A stretch of DNA of 64,000 nucleotides from Planctomycetaceae bacterium (GCA_021732415.1 JAKFVC010000048.1:1-64000), one strand, 5' to 3'. Shown: positions 44,938-54,543, numbered from the stretch's first letter. The notes: generated from the sequence alone by a model not told the origin. Numbers and translations: made by a program.

Positions 44938-45022
44938 CAAATCGCTGGAGCGGACGCGTGATAGGTAAAGTGCCAAGCTCATACATCGGCGTGCGCGCCG
45001 CTCAGCTCAACCGTTATGCGGC
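44927..45022 (+). repeat. attC-like site 2
   Basis: The outer arm GTGCGTCCTAAC is the exact complement of its cassette's start (GTTAGGACGCAC, 44470-44481): 12 of 12. The inner arms ATCGCTGGAGCGG and CCGCTCAGCTCAACC pair with bulged bases, and GTTATGCGGC closes the site. Confidence 0.75.
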
Positions 45023-45031
45023 GAGGTTTCC

Positions 45032-45604
45032 GTGAGCATTCCTTGCCTAAAATGCGGTCGCCTGTATACCTTCGACGGGAAGCGGTGCTGCAACAAGTAC
45101 TGCCGCTATGGATCGGATCAGAAGCCCAAGATCGACTTCAAGGCGGTCCGTCATCAGCGATTCCTTTCCGATGGAGGGCGAAAAGCCATCGCAGTCTGGG
45201 TTCCCGCGTGGTATGAACTGGACCCACCCATGTTGGAAGTCGGGCTGACGGCAGAGTTTTCCTTTTGCCGTGATGTCTCGCAAGGTCTGCTTGGGAATGA
45301 GCCGTTGGTTTTCTACACCGGTCTTGCTGGCGGCCAGATTGATATTGCGTGGGGAACAATCGCGGCGATTCATCACGCTGATTTCGGTTCAATTCGAACA
45401 ATCAGCGCGCGAGGGTTGGATTACACGATTGTGCTGGAGAACGGCAAGCAGTTCATCGTAAATGCGGAAGAGAATCCCGGGCAGTTGTACGAGCAGCATG
45501 AGCAAGAATGGACTGAATCAGCGCTTGCCATCTCCGATTGGCGATTCACAGTTGAGTTCTCAGCCCTTGCGGAGGGGGAACCTGCCGAGCCCCGCTCCAC
45601 TTGA
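45032..45604 (+). CDS. Cassette-borne protein with N-terminal Cys cluster
   Basis: 190 residues from a GTG start. MSIPCLKCGRLYTFDGKRCC has C-x2-C and further cysteines (C-N-K-Y-C), suggesting a small zinc ribbon. The rest is a beta-rich domain (VWVPAWYELDPPMLEVGLTA, LVFYTGLAGGQID, ARGLDYTIVLENGKQFIVN). I do not recognise the family. It lies between attC sites 2 and 3, so it is a mobile cassette gene. Its AT content is higher than that of the surrounding genes. Confidence 0.7.
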   Translation: MSIPCLKCGRLYTFDGKRCCNKYCRYGSDQKPKIDFKAVRHQRFLSDGGRKAIAVWVPAWYELDPPMLEVGLTAEFSFCRDVSQGLLGNEPLVFYTGLAGGQIDIAWGTIAAIHHADFGSIRTISARGLDYTIVLENGKQFIVNAEENPGQLYEQHEQEWTESALAISDWRFTVEFSALAEGEPAEPRST

Positions 45605-45623
45605 CTGTCGCTCGGAGGGCGAG

Positions 45624-45730
45624 GGCCGCATAACAAACGGATGAAGCTGACCGGGGCCGCCATCCTGGTTTCGCGCGGCATGAAGGTCTTGCAGGCGGCC
45701 CCGGCAGCTTATCCTTATCGTTATGCGGTA
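45624..45730 (+). repeat. attC-like site 3
   Basis: This is the best of the three sites. The outer arm GGCCGCATAAC is complementary to the cassette start GTTATGCGGC (45013-45022) at ten positions. The inner arms GGATGAAGCTGACCGGGGCC and GGCCCCGGCAGCTTATCC pair along their length with two unpaired bases (one G, one A), the extrahelical bases that set attC strand choice. CGTTATGCGG closes the site. Confidence 0.85.
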
Positions 45731-45759
45731 TAGTGCACGCTATGGCGTAGGAGTAACAG

Positions 45760-46038
45760 ATGAGTGATAGCGCAAACCGAGAAGTTCGATTGCAAATGCG
45801 TGACGCAAAACGTCTGTTTGCTTCTGCCGACAAGATATTCTACTTTCTTGGCGGCATCTTCTTCAGCGAGATGCTGTTTGCCTTCACTGGCTCCCGTATT
45901 GAAATCAACTATTTGGGCCTCGCATTTGCATCGGTTATTGTCATGGGTACCGCCTTGGTCATCTGTCGCGCTGTTATTCGCATGCGGAAGGCAGGAGTCT
46001 GTAGCGTAGATAGCAGCGGCAATTCGCTTCAAAAGTGA
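45760..46038 (+). CDS. Cassette-borne small membrane protein
   Basis: The 92-residue protein has a charged N-terminus (SDSANREVRLQMRDAKRLFA) and two transmembrane helices (FYFLGGIFFSEMLFAF and YLGLAFASVIVMGTALVIC). The cassette begins with GTTATGCGGTATAGT at 45720. No matching attC follows the gene (ACCGCATAAC would be expected). The array therefore ends here, either cut off or joined to the WD40 gene by deletion. The function is unknown. Confidence 0.65.
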   Translation: MSDSANREVRLQMRDAKRLFASADKIFYFLGGIFFSEMLFAFTGSRIEINYLGLAFASVIVMGTALVICRAVIRMRKAGVCSVDSSGNSLQK

Positions 46039-46069
46039 ATCAGTTCTTTCAAATCACCGGAGGCAAGCG

Positions 46070-47113
46070 ATGGCACCGGATGTGAAACAAGGGCGGCGGG
46101 TGACGGCGTGGCTGGGCGTCGCCTGCCTGGGACTGCTGCCGGTGTCGTTCCTTTCGGCACAAGAACCCCAACTGCGGGCCACCCTCAAGGGGCATACGAA
46201 TGCGGTCGTGGCCGTGACATTCAGCCCGGATGGCATGACCCTGGCCTCAGCCAGCTACGACGGGACTCTGAAACTGTGGGACATGACCACAGGCAAGGAG
46301 CGAGCAACCCTGGGCGAGTACCGGGGCTGTCTCGGCTGTGTGGCGTTCTCCCCCGACGGGAAGACCCTGGCATCGGGGACAATCGGATCGCCTGGTTACT
46401 TTCCCGACCTCATGGACGTCAAGTTGTGGGACGTGCCCACCGGCAAGGTACGGACCACCCTCACGGGGGATACGTTCCATGTACACTCTGTGACCTTCAG
46501 CCCGGATGGCAGAACCCTGGCCTCGTTGAACGGCGATGTCAAGCTCTGGGACTTGGCCAGCAACAAAGAGCGAGCCACCCTCCCAGGGCATACCACCGAG
46601 GATCTGGAGACCAGCGAACCTGCATACGGTGTCCGGTCCGTGGCGTTCAGCCCGGATGGCAAGACGCTGGCGGCAGCGGCCCATGACAGGACCGTCAAGG
46701 TCTGGGACGTGGCCACCGCCAAGCGGTCCACCCTTCAGGGGCATACCCATGCGGTCTATGGCGTGGCCTTCAGCTCGGATGGCAAGACCCTAGCATCGGC
46801 GAGCGGCGACAAGACCGTCAAGCTCTGGGATCTGGCCACCAGCAAAGAGCGGGCCTCCCCGCACGGTCATACCGAGTCGGTCATGTCCGTAGCGTTCTGC
46901 GCGGATGGGAAGACCCTGGCTTCAGCCAGTCGCGACAAGACCGTCAAGTTCTGGGATGTGGTCACCGGCAAGGAACGAGCCACCCTCGCAGGGACCGAGG
47001 CAGTCTGGTCCGTGGCATTCAGCCCAGACGGTCTGCTGTTCGCTTCTGCTGGTGGGACCATCGCCAACGCGCCGGGTGAGTTGAAGGTCTGGGACATTGC
47101 CACCGGCAGGTAG
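46070..47113 (+). CDS. Secreted WD40-repeat protein
   Basis: 347 residues. A signal peptide (VTAWLGVACLGLLPVSFLSA) is followed by seven WD40 repeats, each with a recognisable GHT...V-FSPDG-TLASAS-D-T-KLWD core. One example is LKGHTNAVVAVTFSPDGMTL and a later one is HAVYGVAFSSDGKTLASASG. This is enough for one closed seven-blade propeller. Exported WD40 proteins are common in planctomycetes and serve as binding platforms. The partner is unknown. CGGAGG precedes the ATG at good spacing. Confidence 0.9.
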   Translation: MAPDVKQGRRVTAWLGVACLGLLPVSFLSAQEPQLRATLKGHTNAVVAVTFSPDGMTLASASYDGTLKLWDMTTGKERATLGEYRGCLGCVAFSPDGKTLASGTIGSPGYFPDLMDVKLWDVPTGKVRTTLTGDTFHVHSVTFSPDGRTLASLNGDVKLWDLASNKERATLPGHTTEDLETSEPAYGVRSVAFSPDGKTLAAAAHDRTVKVWDVATAKRSTLQGHTHAVYGVAFSSDGKTLASASGDKTVKLWDLATSKERASPHGHTESVMSVAFCADGKTLASASRDKTVKFWDVVTGKERATLAGTEAVWSVAFSPDGLLFASAGGTIANAPGELKVWDIATGR

Positions 47114-47269
47114 GCGGGCGGGTGGGGCTGATCATCTGCGGAACAGACCTTTTCAATAGCGGGCCGAACCATGCGGTAAACTCAAGCGGCGGATCGGGCG
47201 GTCATTGAAATCCACGGTTCTTGGCCGCCGCCGGGTTACCTGGGGCGTTCGGCGGCTGGAGTGCATCAC

Positions 47270-47785
47270 ATGTCAGAGGTTGGTCGGAGATGGGGCAAAC
47301 GACTGCTCTGGGTTCTGCCGGTGTTGTTGGCCATTTACTGCATTGGAAATCTCGCTGACTTCGTATGGTTCCGCAGCCAGGTTCCGATCGGATTTCAAAA
47401 TGCCAACTGGTCCGGCAGTTGGCAAACGGAGCAGTACGGCAGCTTGTCTGGCAGACTGCTCGTCCGGTTGCCTGACCCACTCCCGGAGGCTCAGGGCTTT
47501 CGGGCCGAGGCGCTCGTCTATTATCCGATCTACAGCGTGTGGAAGACCGGGCAGTTTGTCAAAATGGATTTTGCCGGGCAGTTCAGCCCGGATGCACCCA
47601 CCTCAGCCGGGCAGTCCACGAACTCGATTCCCAGTGGCGGCGGGAAACTAAAATTTCAAGGCGTCGCAGGCGACCAAGTTGTCGAATACGTGGCAATTCT
47701 GGACCCGACGCGGACTAAGATTGTCGGCGGCTACCGATCCCGCTCGCCCTCCGACTACGGCTACTTCACGATCAGATACTACTGA
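47270..47785 (+). CDS. Membrane-anchored hypothetical protein
   Basis: 171 residues. MSEVGRRWGKRLLWVLPVLL is a basic N-terminus leading into one transmembrane segment (residues 13-30). The remainder is a beta-rich outer domain (ANWSGSWQTEQYGSLSGRLL, GKLKFQGVAGDQVVEYVAIL). A GTG three codons upstream is an alternative start. I do not recognise the family. Confidence 0.6.
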   Translation: MSEVGRRWGKRLLWVLPVLLAIYCIGNLADFVWFRSQVPIGFQNANWSGSWQTEQYGSLSGRLLVRLPDPLPEAQGFRAEALVYYPIYSVWKTGQFVKMDFAGQFSPDAPTSAGQSTNSIPSGGGKLKFQGVAGDQVVEYVAILDPTRTKIVGGYRSRSPSDYGYFTIRYY

Positions 47786-47888
47786 CCAGCCATCGGAACC
47801 CAAGCAGTGCATGCACGGGATGAGGTGGCAGTGTCGGGGTTGATCGGACAGTTAGTCGGCTGGTCTGTGATCGCTTTGCGAAACATCC

Positions 47889-48275
47889 GTGCTCGACGTA
47901 AAAATAGCAACTAAAGCTAAGTTGCTCTACATGAACTCTGACGACTTCTTGCTGCTGTATCCGGTGTTTCTGCTGGGCAAATACCCCGCCGGAATCATCC
48001 AGGCCGACCCAGACCTACGCCAGCGCTATGCCATCACCACCGCCAACGAGCAGGCCGCGTTGCTGATCTTCACTGAACGCGAACTGGCCGAACGGATGAT
48101 GATGGTGGAAGGACTCGCCGCGAATGTGATCAGCATCGGCAGCCCGGTCGAACTGGCAGACGTCATCCACCAGAACCGGCCGCACCTTGAAATCGTCCTG
48201 GTCGATCCGAATCTCTCCACCAAGATGGGCCGCGGGTTTCCCGTCGATCCGTTTTTGCGTGAATTGGAACGGTGA
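47889..48275 (+). CDS. Hypothetical protein (up to 128 aa)
   Basis: An alpha/beta pattern without a known motif: SDDFLLLYPVFLLGKYPAGI, then RYAITTANEQAALLIFTERE, and a final beta strand HLEIVLVDPNLSTKMG. The GTG at 47889 and an ATG at 47931 are both possible starts; no ribosome site decides between them. A role cannot be inferred. Confidence 0.5.
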   Translation: MLDVKIATKAKLLYMNSDDFLLLYPVFLLGKYPAGIIQADPDLRQRYAITTANEQAALLIFTERELAERMMMVEGLAANVISIGSPVELADVIHQNRPHLEIVLVDPNLSTKMGRGFPVDPFLRELER

Positions 48276-48712
48276 ACCATGCACGGGATGGTGACGAGTT
48301 GTTGGGCGATCATCGCCGCGTGCGGGCTCGCTAACCTTATTGACATCGCGATGATTAAGCCGGCCGTGTTTACCGCCCCCACCGGAATGCCGCTGGATCA
48401 CGCGGGAGAGTCGCCGAACGGCCCGTATTGCCAGCATGCTCGGACAACGAACACTGACGGCTGTGTCTATGTCTGCGGAAGTGCGAACACGGTTTCGCGT
48501 GCCGCCTTGAGGCCGATGGTCGCATGGTGTTTGTGACGGAGTCACGCATTCGAGGAGGATCTTGGGATCAAGCGGGGGAACCTGCCCAACACGAATTCTC
48601 ACGACCCTTCACACCATCTTAACGCTGAGATTGGACGAACTTCCGTCCGGCTTGGTGGAATGGGCGACGTCAGCCCCTCACACCGCCACCAGCCAGAACG
48701 GGATTCGCAAAA
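48276..48712. other. Intergenic stretch, no supportable gene
   Basis: About 440 bases without a coding-like frame. ATGCACGGGATG occurs at 48279 and also near 47812 just past the previous gene, which suggests small decayed repeats. Confidence 0.35.
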
Positions 48713-49699
48713 ATGCTCCGACTCACCGCGGGATTTCTCGCCGCTTTCATCGTCGTGACGTCGACGTCCGATCTCTTCGCCTGGAATGCCGCCGGTCACA
48801 AAACGATTGCCTCGATCATCTGGCGGCGGCTTGCGGAAGAACGGCATGCCGAACTGGCAGAACTCCTGACGCATCACCCACGGTATCAAGAGGATTTCGT
48901 CACCGCGCTCCCGGAGTCCGTGAAAGATGCCGATCCGCTGGTTCGCGGGGAGTGGTTGCTGCAACAGGCGTCGGTCTGGCCGGATATCGTGCGGGGAGAT
49001 CCGCCTGAACGCAAAGCCTTCAACCGACCCGGATGGCATTATCTGCCAAAAGGATTCTTCTTGGCGGATGCCGATCCGGCGTTCCGAATCAAAGCCGAAA
49101 CCGGGATGAATCGGAAACTCGACCCCGTCGGCGGAACGGAAAATCCCGATTTGAATGGTCCGCAAGCGTTCAAAGCAAATCTGGCATTGCTCAAGAGTTC
49201 GTCGGCACCGAAACCCGACCGGGCCGTAGCATTGTGCTGGGTTCTGCATCTCGGCCAGGATTTGCACCAACCGTGCCACACAGCCAGTCTTTGCTTGCCG
49301 CGCTTGTTCCCGGAAGGGGACCGCGGTGCGAACAGCGTTAAAACCAAAGAACAAGGCAACCTGCATGCCGTGTGGGATGGTCCGTTGGGTCCGAATGAGC
49401 GCTATGAACAATGCCGGGATTGGGCGATTGTCTTGCTCGGCGAAGCCGATCCCACCGCACTCCAGGAATCCGTCGGCGATGCCGATGCCGAGATCGCAAA
49501 ATGGCTGAGCGAAGGATGGCAACTTGCAGGGGAAGCCGTTTACGTCGGCGAGCTAAAAGAAGCGATCCTGCGTACCGAAACCGGTGAAGGAACGCTTCCC
49601 GTGATCGACCTCACAGACGACTATCTGCGGAACGTGCGGAGGGTGGCGGACAAACGGTTTGTGGCGTCCGGTGTGCGGATGGGGCATTTGTTGAAGTGA
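48713..49699 (+). CDS. Secreted S1/P1-type nuclease
   Basis: 328 residues. The signal peptide MLRLTAGFLAAFIVVTSTSD ends before FAWNAAGHKTIASI; the N-terminal Trp and the His of W-x3-GH are zinc ligands in S1/P1 nucleases. Further ligands are VWPDIV, LCWVLHLGQDLHQPCH and NLHAVWDG. The enzyme cuts single-stranded DNA and RNA outside the cytoplasm, probably for phosphate or nucleotide recovery. Its length and motifs are complete. No ribosome site is obvious. Confidence 0.9.
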   Translation: MLRLTAGFLAAFIVVTSTSDLFAWNAAGHKTIASIIWRRLAEERHAELAELLTHHPRYQEDFVTALPESVKDADPLVRGEWLLQQASVWPDIVRGDPPERKAFNRPGWHYLPKGFFLADADPAFRIKAETGMNRKLDPVGGTENPDLNGPQAFKANLALLKSSSAPKPDRAVALCWVLHLGQDLHQPCHTASLCLPRLFPEGDRGANSVKTKEQGNLHAVWDGPLGPNERYEQCRDWAIVLLGEADPTALQESVGDADAEIAKWLSEGWQLAGEAVYVGELKEAILRTETGEGTLPVIDLTDDYLRNVRRVADKRFVASGVRMGHLLK

Positions 49700-49909
49700 T
49701 CGACCGCGATCAATCGTCGTTGGAGGGACGTTGCCATTTTACCGTGACAATGACGCACCTGGGTTTACAATGGCCCGCGACATCACAAAGCCGTGGGAGA
49801 TTGCCACGGTCGTTCGGCATTTCAAAATCTGTGCGACAGCCGATTTGGCTGTGCAAAGGAAACTCGGCAAACTGCGATCCCGACACTCTGTCATCGTAGG
49901 GAGATGACC

Positions 49910-51019
49910 ATGCCCATGTACTGGAAACTGAAGTATTGGAAGAACAAAAGCGACCGCGAGCGAGTGATCGATCACCTGACCACATTGAGGAAGCACATCG
50001 CCAAGTCAGTCCCGCGGCGCACGGCGTCCGACACATTGCTGCTGGCGACCTGGAACATTCGTGATTTCGATTCCAATAAATTTGGGGAGGGGCCGCGGAT
50101 CGCCGAGTCGTTCCACTACATCGCCGAAGTCATTGCCGCGTTCGACCTGGTGGCCATTCAGGAAGTGAACGAGGACATGCGGCCGTTCGAGAAGGTCATG
50201 GATTTACTCGGACCAAATTGGCGGTATATCGCCACCGACTTGACTGAGGGACCGTCCGGCAATGGCGAGCGGATGGTCTTCGTCTATGACTCGAACAAGG
50301 TGCAGTTCAAGTACATTGCAGGCGAAGTGGTCCTGCCAAAGAACGCGCTCGTCGGCGGGATCGATCAACTTGCCCGGAGCCCCTTTCTGGTCCGCTTCCA
50401 GTCCGGCTGGTTCAAGTTCAATCTCTGCACAGTCCACCTGTATTACGGAGACGATTCTGGCGCAGGGAAAGCGCGGCGAGTCGCCGAGATTGACACGATT
50501 GGCAAGTTTCTGAAAAAACGTGCCGACGAAGACGGTGAGAATTATGTCCTACTCGGCGACATGAATGTCGTGAGCCCCGAAGATGAGACGATGAAGGCGC
50601 TCAGGAAACACAAATTTGTCTTGCCCGCCGACTTAACCGAAGACAACAACACCCTGCGCTGGGTGAGCAACATGAGCGGGGACAAGCATTACGACCAGAT
50701 CGCCTTCCTCCCCCGCAAAGACGAGTTGGAACTGGGCCCGAGCGAGAACAACGCGGGCGTGTTCAACTATTACAAAGCAGTCTACACCGAAGACGAAACC
50801 GAGACGTACTACCCGCTCGGCAAAGAGAATGGAAAGTGGCCGGACACGGCCGCCAAGCGAAAGACGTACTTTGCCAAGAAATGGCGCACCTGGCAGATGT
50901 CGGATCACCTGCCGCTGTTTATCGAACTGCGGATCGACTTCACGGAGAAGTACCTGAAACGAATCCGCGAAGGGACGCAACCGGTGGACCCTCCCACCAC
51001 CGACGCGACGGACGGTTGA
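49910..51019 (+). CDS. Endonuclease/exonuclease/phosphatase family protein
   Basis: 369 residues. The EEP fold is clear: TLLLATWNIRDFDSNK (Asn), LVAIQEVNED (metal Glu), VLLGDMNVVSPEDET (D-x-N) and MSDHLPLFIEL (catalytic His). It could cleave DNA, a phosphoinositide or another phosphodiester. The ATG at 49910 has GGGAG six bases upstream; ATG 49904 immediately abuts that site. No signal peptide is present, so it is probably cytoplasmic. Confidence 0.85.
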   Translation: MPMYWKLKYWKNKSDRERVIDHLTTLRKHIAKSVPRRTASDTLLLATWNIRDFDSNKFGEGPRIAESFHYIAEVIAAFDLVAIQEVNEDMRPFEKVMDLLGPNWRYIATDLTEGPSGNGERMVFVYDSNKVQFKYIAGEVVLPKNALVGGIDQLARSPFLVRFQSGWFKFNLCTVHLYYGDDSGAGKARRVAEIDTIGKFLKKRADEDGENYVLLGDMNVVSPEDETMKALRKHKFVLPADLTEDNNTLRWVSNMSGDKHYDQIAFLPRKDELELGPSENNAGVFNYYKAVYTEDETETYYPLGKENGKWPDTAAKRKTYFAKKWRTWQMSDHLPLFIELRIDFTEKYLKRIREGTQPVDPPTTDATDG

Positions 51020-51126
51020 GGATTCGGAACGGAGTTGCTGGTCGGGCCACATCTGTCATGGAGAATCAGTGGCGGCGACCCAGTGATTAACAGACGCTCG
51101 GCGGTGGTCGGTCTTGGGGGGAGCGA

Positions 51127-51777
51127 ATGATCTCGACGCGCGATCTGTCGCTGCTGCCCGACGTGGATGGCCTCCGCCGCGTCTTGCAGTCGATGGCGAT
51201 GCTCGACGCGGTCCTCTGCCCGGAGTGGCAGGACCGCTACTACCTGTTTAATGCCACTTGGTCCCCTGGCGAGCAGATGGGTTCCATGCGGAACGGCAGT
51301 GGCGACGGGTTCTTCGCCCATTTCGGTAAGGCTGGGTGCTGGTTCAAGGGGTTCGCGCACGAGTCCCCGCTGTCGCCGTATCGTGAGCGGCCACCCCGCC
51401 CCTGGCCGGGAGTATTGGACGCTGTGCCGGCCGAGTTTTCCGGTTGCTTACAGGAGCCCGCGTTCAGCGTCGAGGAGGTGACATTCTGCGTCTGGCGGCG
51501 GCTCGGCGAGCCCGCTTGGCAGGTGGGGCCGGTTAATTTTCCGCCCACCCACCCGGACGCGGATGGATCAATGTTCCTGTTGTCGGTCTTGGATGGCCGG
51601 CCCGAGTCCTACCGCGACTGGGCGGTAGACTATTATGAGCGTGAAGTGGAGTTGGCTGCGGTCGCCCATGTGTGCGCGCACAGGCCACTCACACCGGAAT
51701 TGGTCACCCGGCTCAACCGGGACCTGTCAGTGGGCGAACTAACGGCGGACATCAGCGAGATCGGCTATCCTCGGTAG
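51127..51777 (+). CDS. Hypothetical protein (216 aa)
   Basis: No known motif. WQDRYYLFNATWSPGEQMGS and GDGFFAHFGKAGCWFKGFAH resemble SMI1/KNR4-like or immunity-type small proteins that recur in planctomycetes, but the match is not good enough to name. GGGGGGAGCGA precedes the ATG. The C-terminus is helical (VTRLNRDLSVGELTADI). Confidence 0.6.
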   Translation: MISTRDLSLLPDVDGLRRVLQSMAMLDAVLCPEWQDRYYLFNATWSPGEQMGSMRNGSGDGFFAHFGKAGCWFKGFAHESPLSPYRERPPRPWPGVLDAVPAEFSGCLQEPAFSVEEVTFCVWRRLGEPAWQVGPVNFPPTHPDADGSMFLLSVLDGRPESYRDWAVDYYEREVELAAVAHVCAHRPLTPELVTRLNRDLSVGELTADISEIGYPR

Positions 51778-51894
51778 CAGACGTCCGCCGAACCTGGCGC
51801 AGCAATCGACGACGGGGCTTGATTCGGTAGATTTCCTCGCTCACGGGTGACCCGCTGCTGTGGAGCACTATCATTCCGCGATGAAGACGCACCG

Positions 51895-52335
51895 ATGGCG
51901 GAAATCTTTGTCCCCCTAAAAAGTCTCGGCGAGGTACCGGCGTCACACGCTGTCCAGATGCGGTACCTGCCGACTGCCGATCGATCGGTGTTCGGCACCA
52001 TCCGACTCGGCGTGGTCTTCGTCATGGCCTGGTGGAGCGGCGGGGCTCGGCAGGGGTTCGCCCAACTCAAGCAGGTGCTGGCTACCGTCGATCCGCGTGA
52101 CCGGCTGGAGTTGGTCGTGGTCGACACCGACGGTTGCCCGGACCTTTACGAGTGCCCGGAGTTCGCCGGCCAGTTACATGGGTGGGGCGAGGTCGCGTGG
52201 GTGCGAGACGGGCAGGTGGTCGGCACGTCGGGCCTGGGCTATCATCCCGAGTGCTTGGAGTCTTTTACGCGGGAACTGCTGGCAAGCACCACTCACACCG
52301 AATTGGGCGCTGCATCGGAACGGGGCCGTAGTTAG
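51895..52335 (+). CDS. Hypothetical protein (146 aa)
   Basis: FGTIRLGVVFVMAWWSGGAR and RLELVVVDTDGCPDLYECPE form an alternating alpha/beta pattern that loosely recalls a thioredoxin fold without its CxxC. I cannot name it. The ATG at 51895 is the first Met of the well-composed part of the frame. Confidence 0.5.
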   Translation: MAEIFVPLKSLGEVPASHAVQMRYLPTADRSVFGTIRLGVVFVMAWWSGGARQGFAQLKQVLATVDPRDRLELVVVDTDGCPDLYECPEFAGQLHGWGEVAWVRDGQVVGTSGLGYHPECLESFTRELLASTTHTELGAASERGRS

Positions 52336-53957
52336 CGTTTCTGGGATTTGTGCATGGCTAGTATTCGGACTTCCCCCAGTCCATATCACCGGCCTGGTAG
52401 TGAACGTCGTCATTCGGCGATGCGGACATGGTGGTTGAGTTGCCGGCCACGGTGTGTCCCATCGGCGACCCCGTGAGGGCATCCCTGTGGCAGCGCCCGG
52501 GGCGTGCGTCGCTCTCGCTCGCTGCGGCTGAACGGCACCGAGATCGCCACCACGGCTCGGCCACACCCACCCGTCAGCTCCTCTACATCCTGGGGAACCC
52601 TTCGCGGGGGCTGTGTCGCCCCCCTCCCAATGGCCCCACCCGTCGCTTCTGGAAGGGGCTTGCTAAGCACCCGAGTCATGATGAAGTACAAGTACCTCGG
52701 AATCCGGGGCCAGTTCGGCAAGGCTCCCGTCGACGTCAAAGAGCACGTCGGAGGACGTAATGGCCGGGCTAAACGGCGCGTGAGAGCGGGGGTGAGGCAG
52801 GCACTGAGAGCCCTCCCCGGATCACCAACCAGAGAAATGCGAGCGCTCACAGTCCCACATCCAGAGAGTGCGACGCATGGAAAAACCGGCTTTAAGGTCG
52901 ATTTGGCGGGTGCTAAAGTCACAGCACACGGAAAAGAGCACGAGAGATAAGAAGTTACAGCGATTTTCGCCCGGCGAGTGATTGCGAAATCGCCAACGAC
53001 CCTTGATTTCATGCGTCAACACGCACCGATATCAACGGATGCCCTGACCCAGGGAAGCCGTTTTCGAGGTTTGCCCGTGATTTGCCAAGTCGTTAGGAGC
53101 GTTTACATGCGCGTATGGGTCACATTGTGTGGGCGGGTCGGCGAACTCACTGCCGCGATTGCACTGGCAATCCACCGTGGGGAAAACTCACAGAGAATTG
53201 AGCACAGGTAATCGGTCGGCAGCCCCCCTTCGAAGGGCTCACAGGGGCGGCGTTTGTCGCCCTCCCAGTGAGGTGCCCAGCCGTCATGCGGACGCAGGCA
53301 GTGTAAAGGCGTGAATTGCGAGAAGTCCTCAACCGTTCCAGATTCCTGTTCTCGGCCAGCGGTGCCCACTGCGTCCCTGCGGACGCTTCACGCCCCCATT
53401 GGACGATCTCCCCCGGGGACGACTCCCCACGATTCTGAGGTGGCTAGCAGCGTATTGGAAGCCGCGATCTTTGGACAAGATTCTGCAAAAGTTGCGAATC
53501 GGTAGCGGCCGAGATCGCCGTGGGCGAACGTGCTGGCGTCGCTGCCAACACACGGTCCACATCCCTCTTTGAACCCCCTCCGCGGAGGCGTCTCGACCGC
53601 CTCGCAGAGCCTTGTTCAGAGGCTTCAAGCAAGCCTCGCAACGCGACCCTCCAGCCCCGTCGACTGATGGCCCCTGACAGCCTAGCGGCATCGGCTGGAC
53701 CCAGCCTGACCTCCGCAGTTCCGCCCCAGGGAGCCGGAGCGTCGACGTCAGCCAACCAGCCGTCTCAGGGCACATGCACGGCCGCCCCCCTGCTGAACAT
53801 GTATTTTGAACCCAAGCGTCGGACGGAAGTTGAAACCTGTGCCTGAATGGCCGGTTTCGCAATTCCACAGTACTTCACTGGTCGGCAACTGCATGCCTTA
53901 GTTGAGAATTCCACCCGGTGACGGCTGTATCAGTTCGACTCCTATCCATTCTAACCC
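52336..53957. other. 1.6-kb stretch without a supportable gene, GC-rich repeats
   Basis: Every open frame here has unnatural composition and no motif. Three loosely similar GC-rich blocks stand out, near 52593-52660, 53218-53290 and 53569-53645. Each has an AACCCCC/TTCG start, an internal GGGGCGG/CCGCC pairing and a C-rich end. They could be structured RNA, remains of mobile elements, or chance. No promoter is apparent. The region borders the reverse-transcriptase operon. Confidence 0.4.
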
Positions 53958-54524
53958 TTATTGCCGTAGCGATTTCAGGTCGACCGGGATCACCGCGAGA
54001 ACGTCACATGGCCACTTCTGATCCAACCACTTTGCCAAGTCCTTCACGCCGAGCACGACAGCTGAGTTCTCGGAGACCACGATGACGGGATGTTCTCCCC
54101 GCCGTTCGATGGCCTCGGCGGTTGTCAGGTCTTCGTCCGTGATCAACTCAGGTCCCAAGGCTCCGAGGTTCTGACGGGAAAACTGCCGCAACGAATCGGT
54201 GACCAGATCCCGCAGTCGGAACAAGAACCCCTCTCTGTCCAGCTTCTGTGAGACTTCTTTGTAGACGTACTTACGACGAGACGTCCGCTTGGTCGGCTTT
54301 TCAGCGGTGATTTGTTCCAGCGTCATCCCTGATTTCAGTTTCTCGCGCACGTCCATCGCTTGAGCGAAGACTTGTGCGGGCCATCTTGCAATCCGGCCTC
54401 GCCCCGATGAAACAGGCTCGATCGTCGGACCGTCGATTAGTCCGGCTTCGCGCCATCGCCGAAGTGTTTCCGGCGATTTCAGCCTCAACTTGGCGAGCAA
54501 TTCTTGCGTAGTCAGCGTGTCCAT
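53958..54524 (-). CDS. MerR-like DNA-binding regulator
   Basis: 188 residues. LTTQELLAKLRLKSPETLRR followed by WREAGLIDGPTIEP is a MerR-type helix-turn-helix with the W-R-E-x-G-L-I recognition helix. The next part (AQVFAQAMDVREKLKSGMTL) resembles the helix that links the wings. The C-terminal half (about residues 100-185) contains IVVSENSAVVLGVKDLAKWL, a small unknown sensing domain. The gene is transcribed away from the ParB-like gene, with 117 bases between their start codons. I infer that it controls the adjacent operon. Confidence 0.75.
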   Translation of the reverse strand: MDTLTTQELLAKLRLKSPETLRRWREAGLIDGPTIEPVSSGRGRIARWPAQVFAQAMDVREKLKSGMTLEQITAEKPTKRTSRRKYVYKEVSQKLDREGFLFRLRDLVTDSLRQFSRQNLGALGPELITDEDLTTAEAIERRGEHPVIVVSENSAVVLGVKDLAKWLDQKWPCDVLAVIPVDLKSLRQ

Positions 54525-54543
54525 GAATTCTCCTACTTGATTT

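Noticed and set aside
52410-53012. Open frames in the gene-free region, and a possible group II intron start (GTGCGACGC near 52869)
   Set aside because: Frames have unnatural composition. No domain V hairpin or 3' end of an intron is visible.
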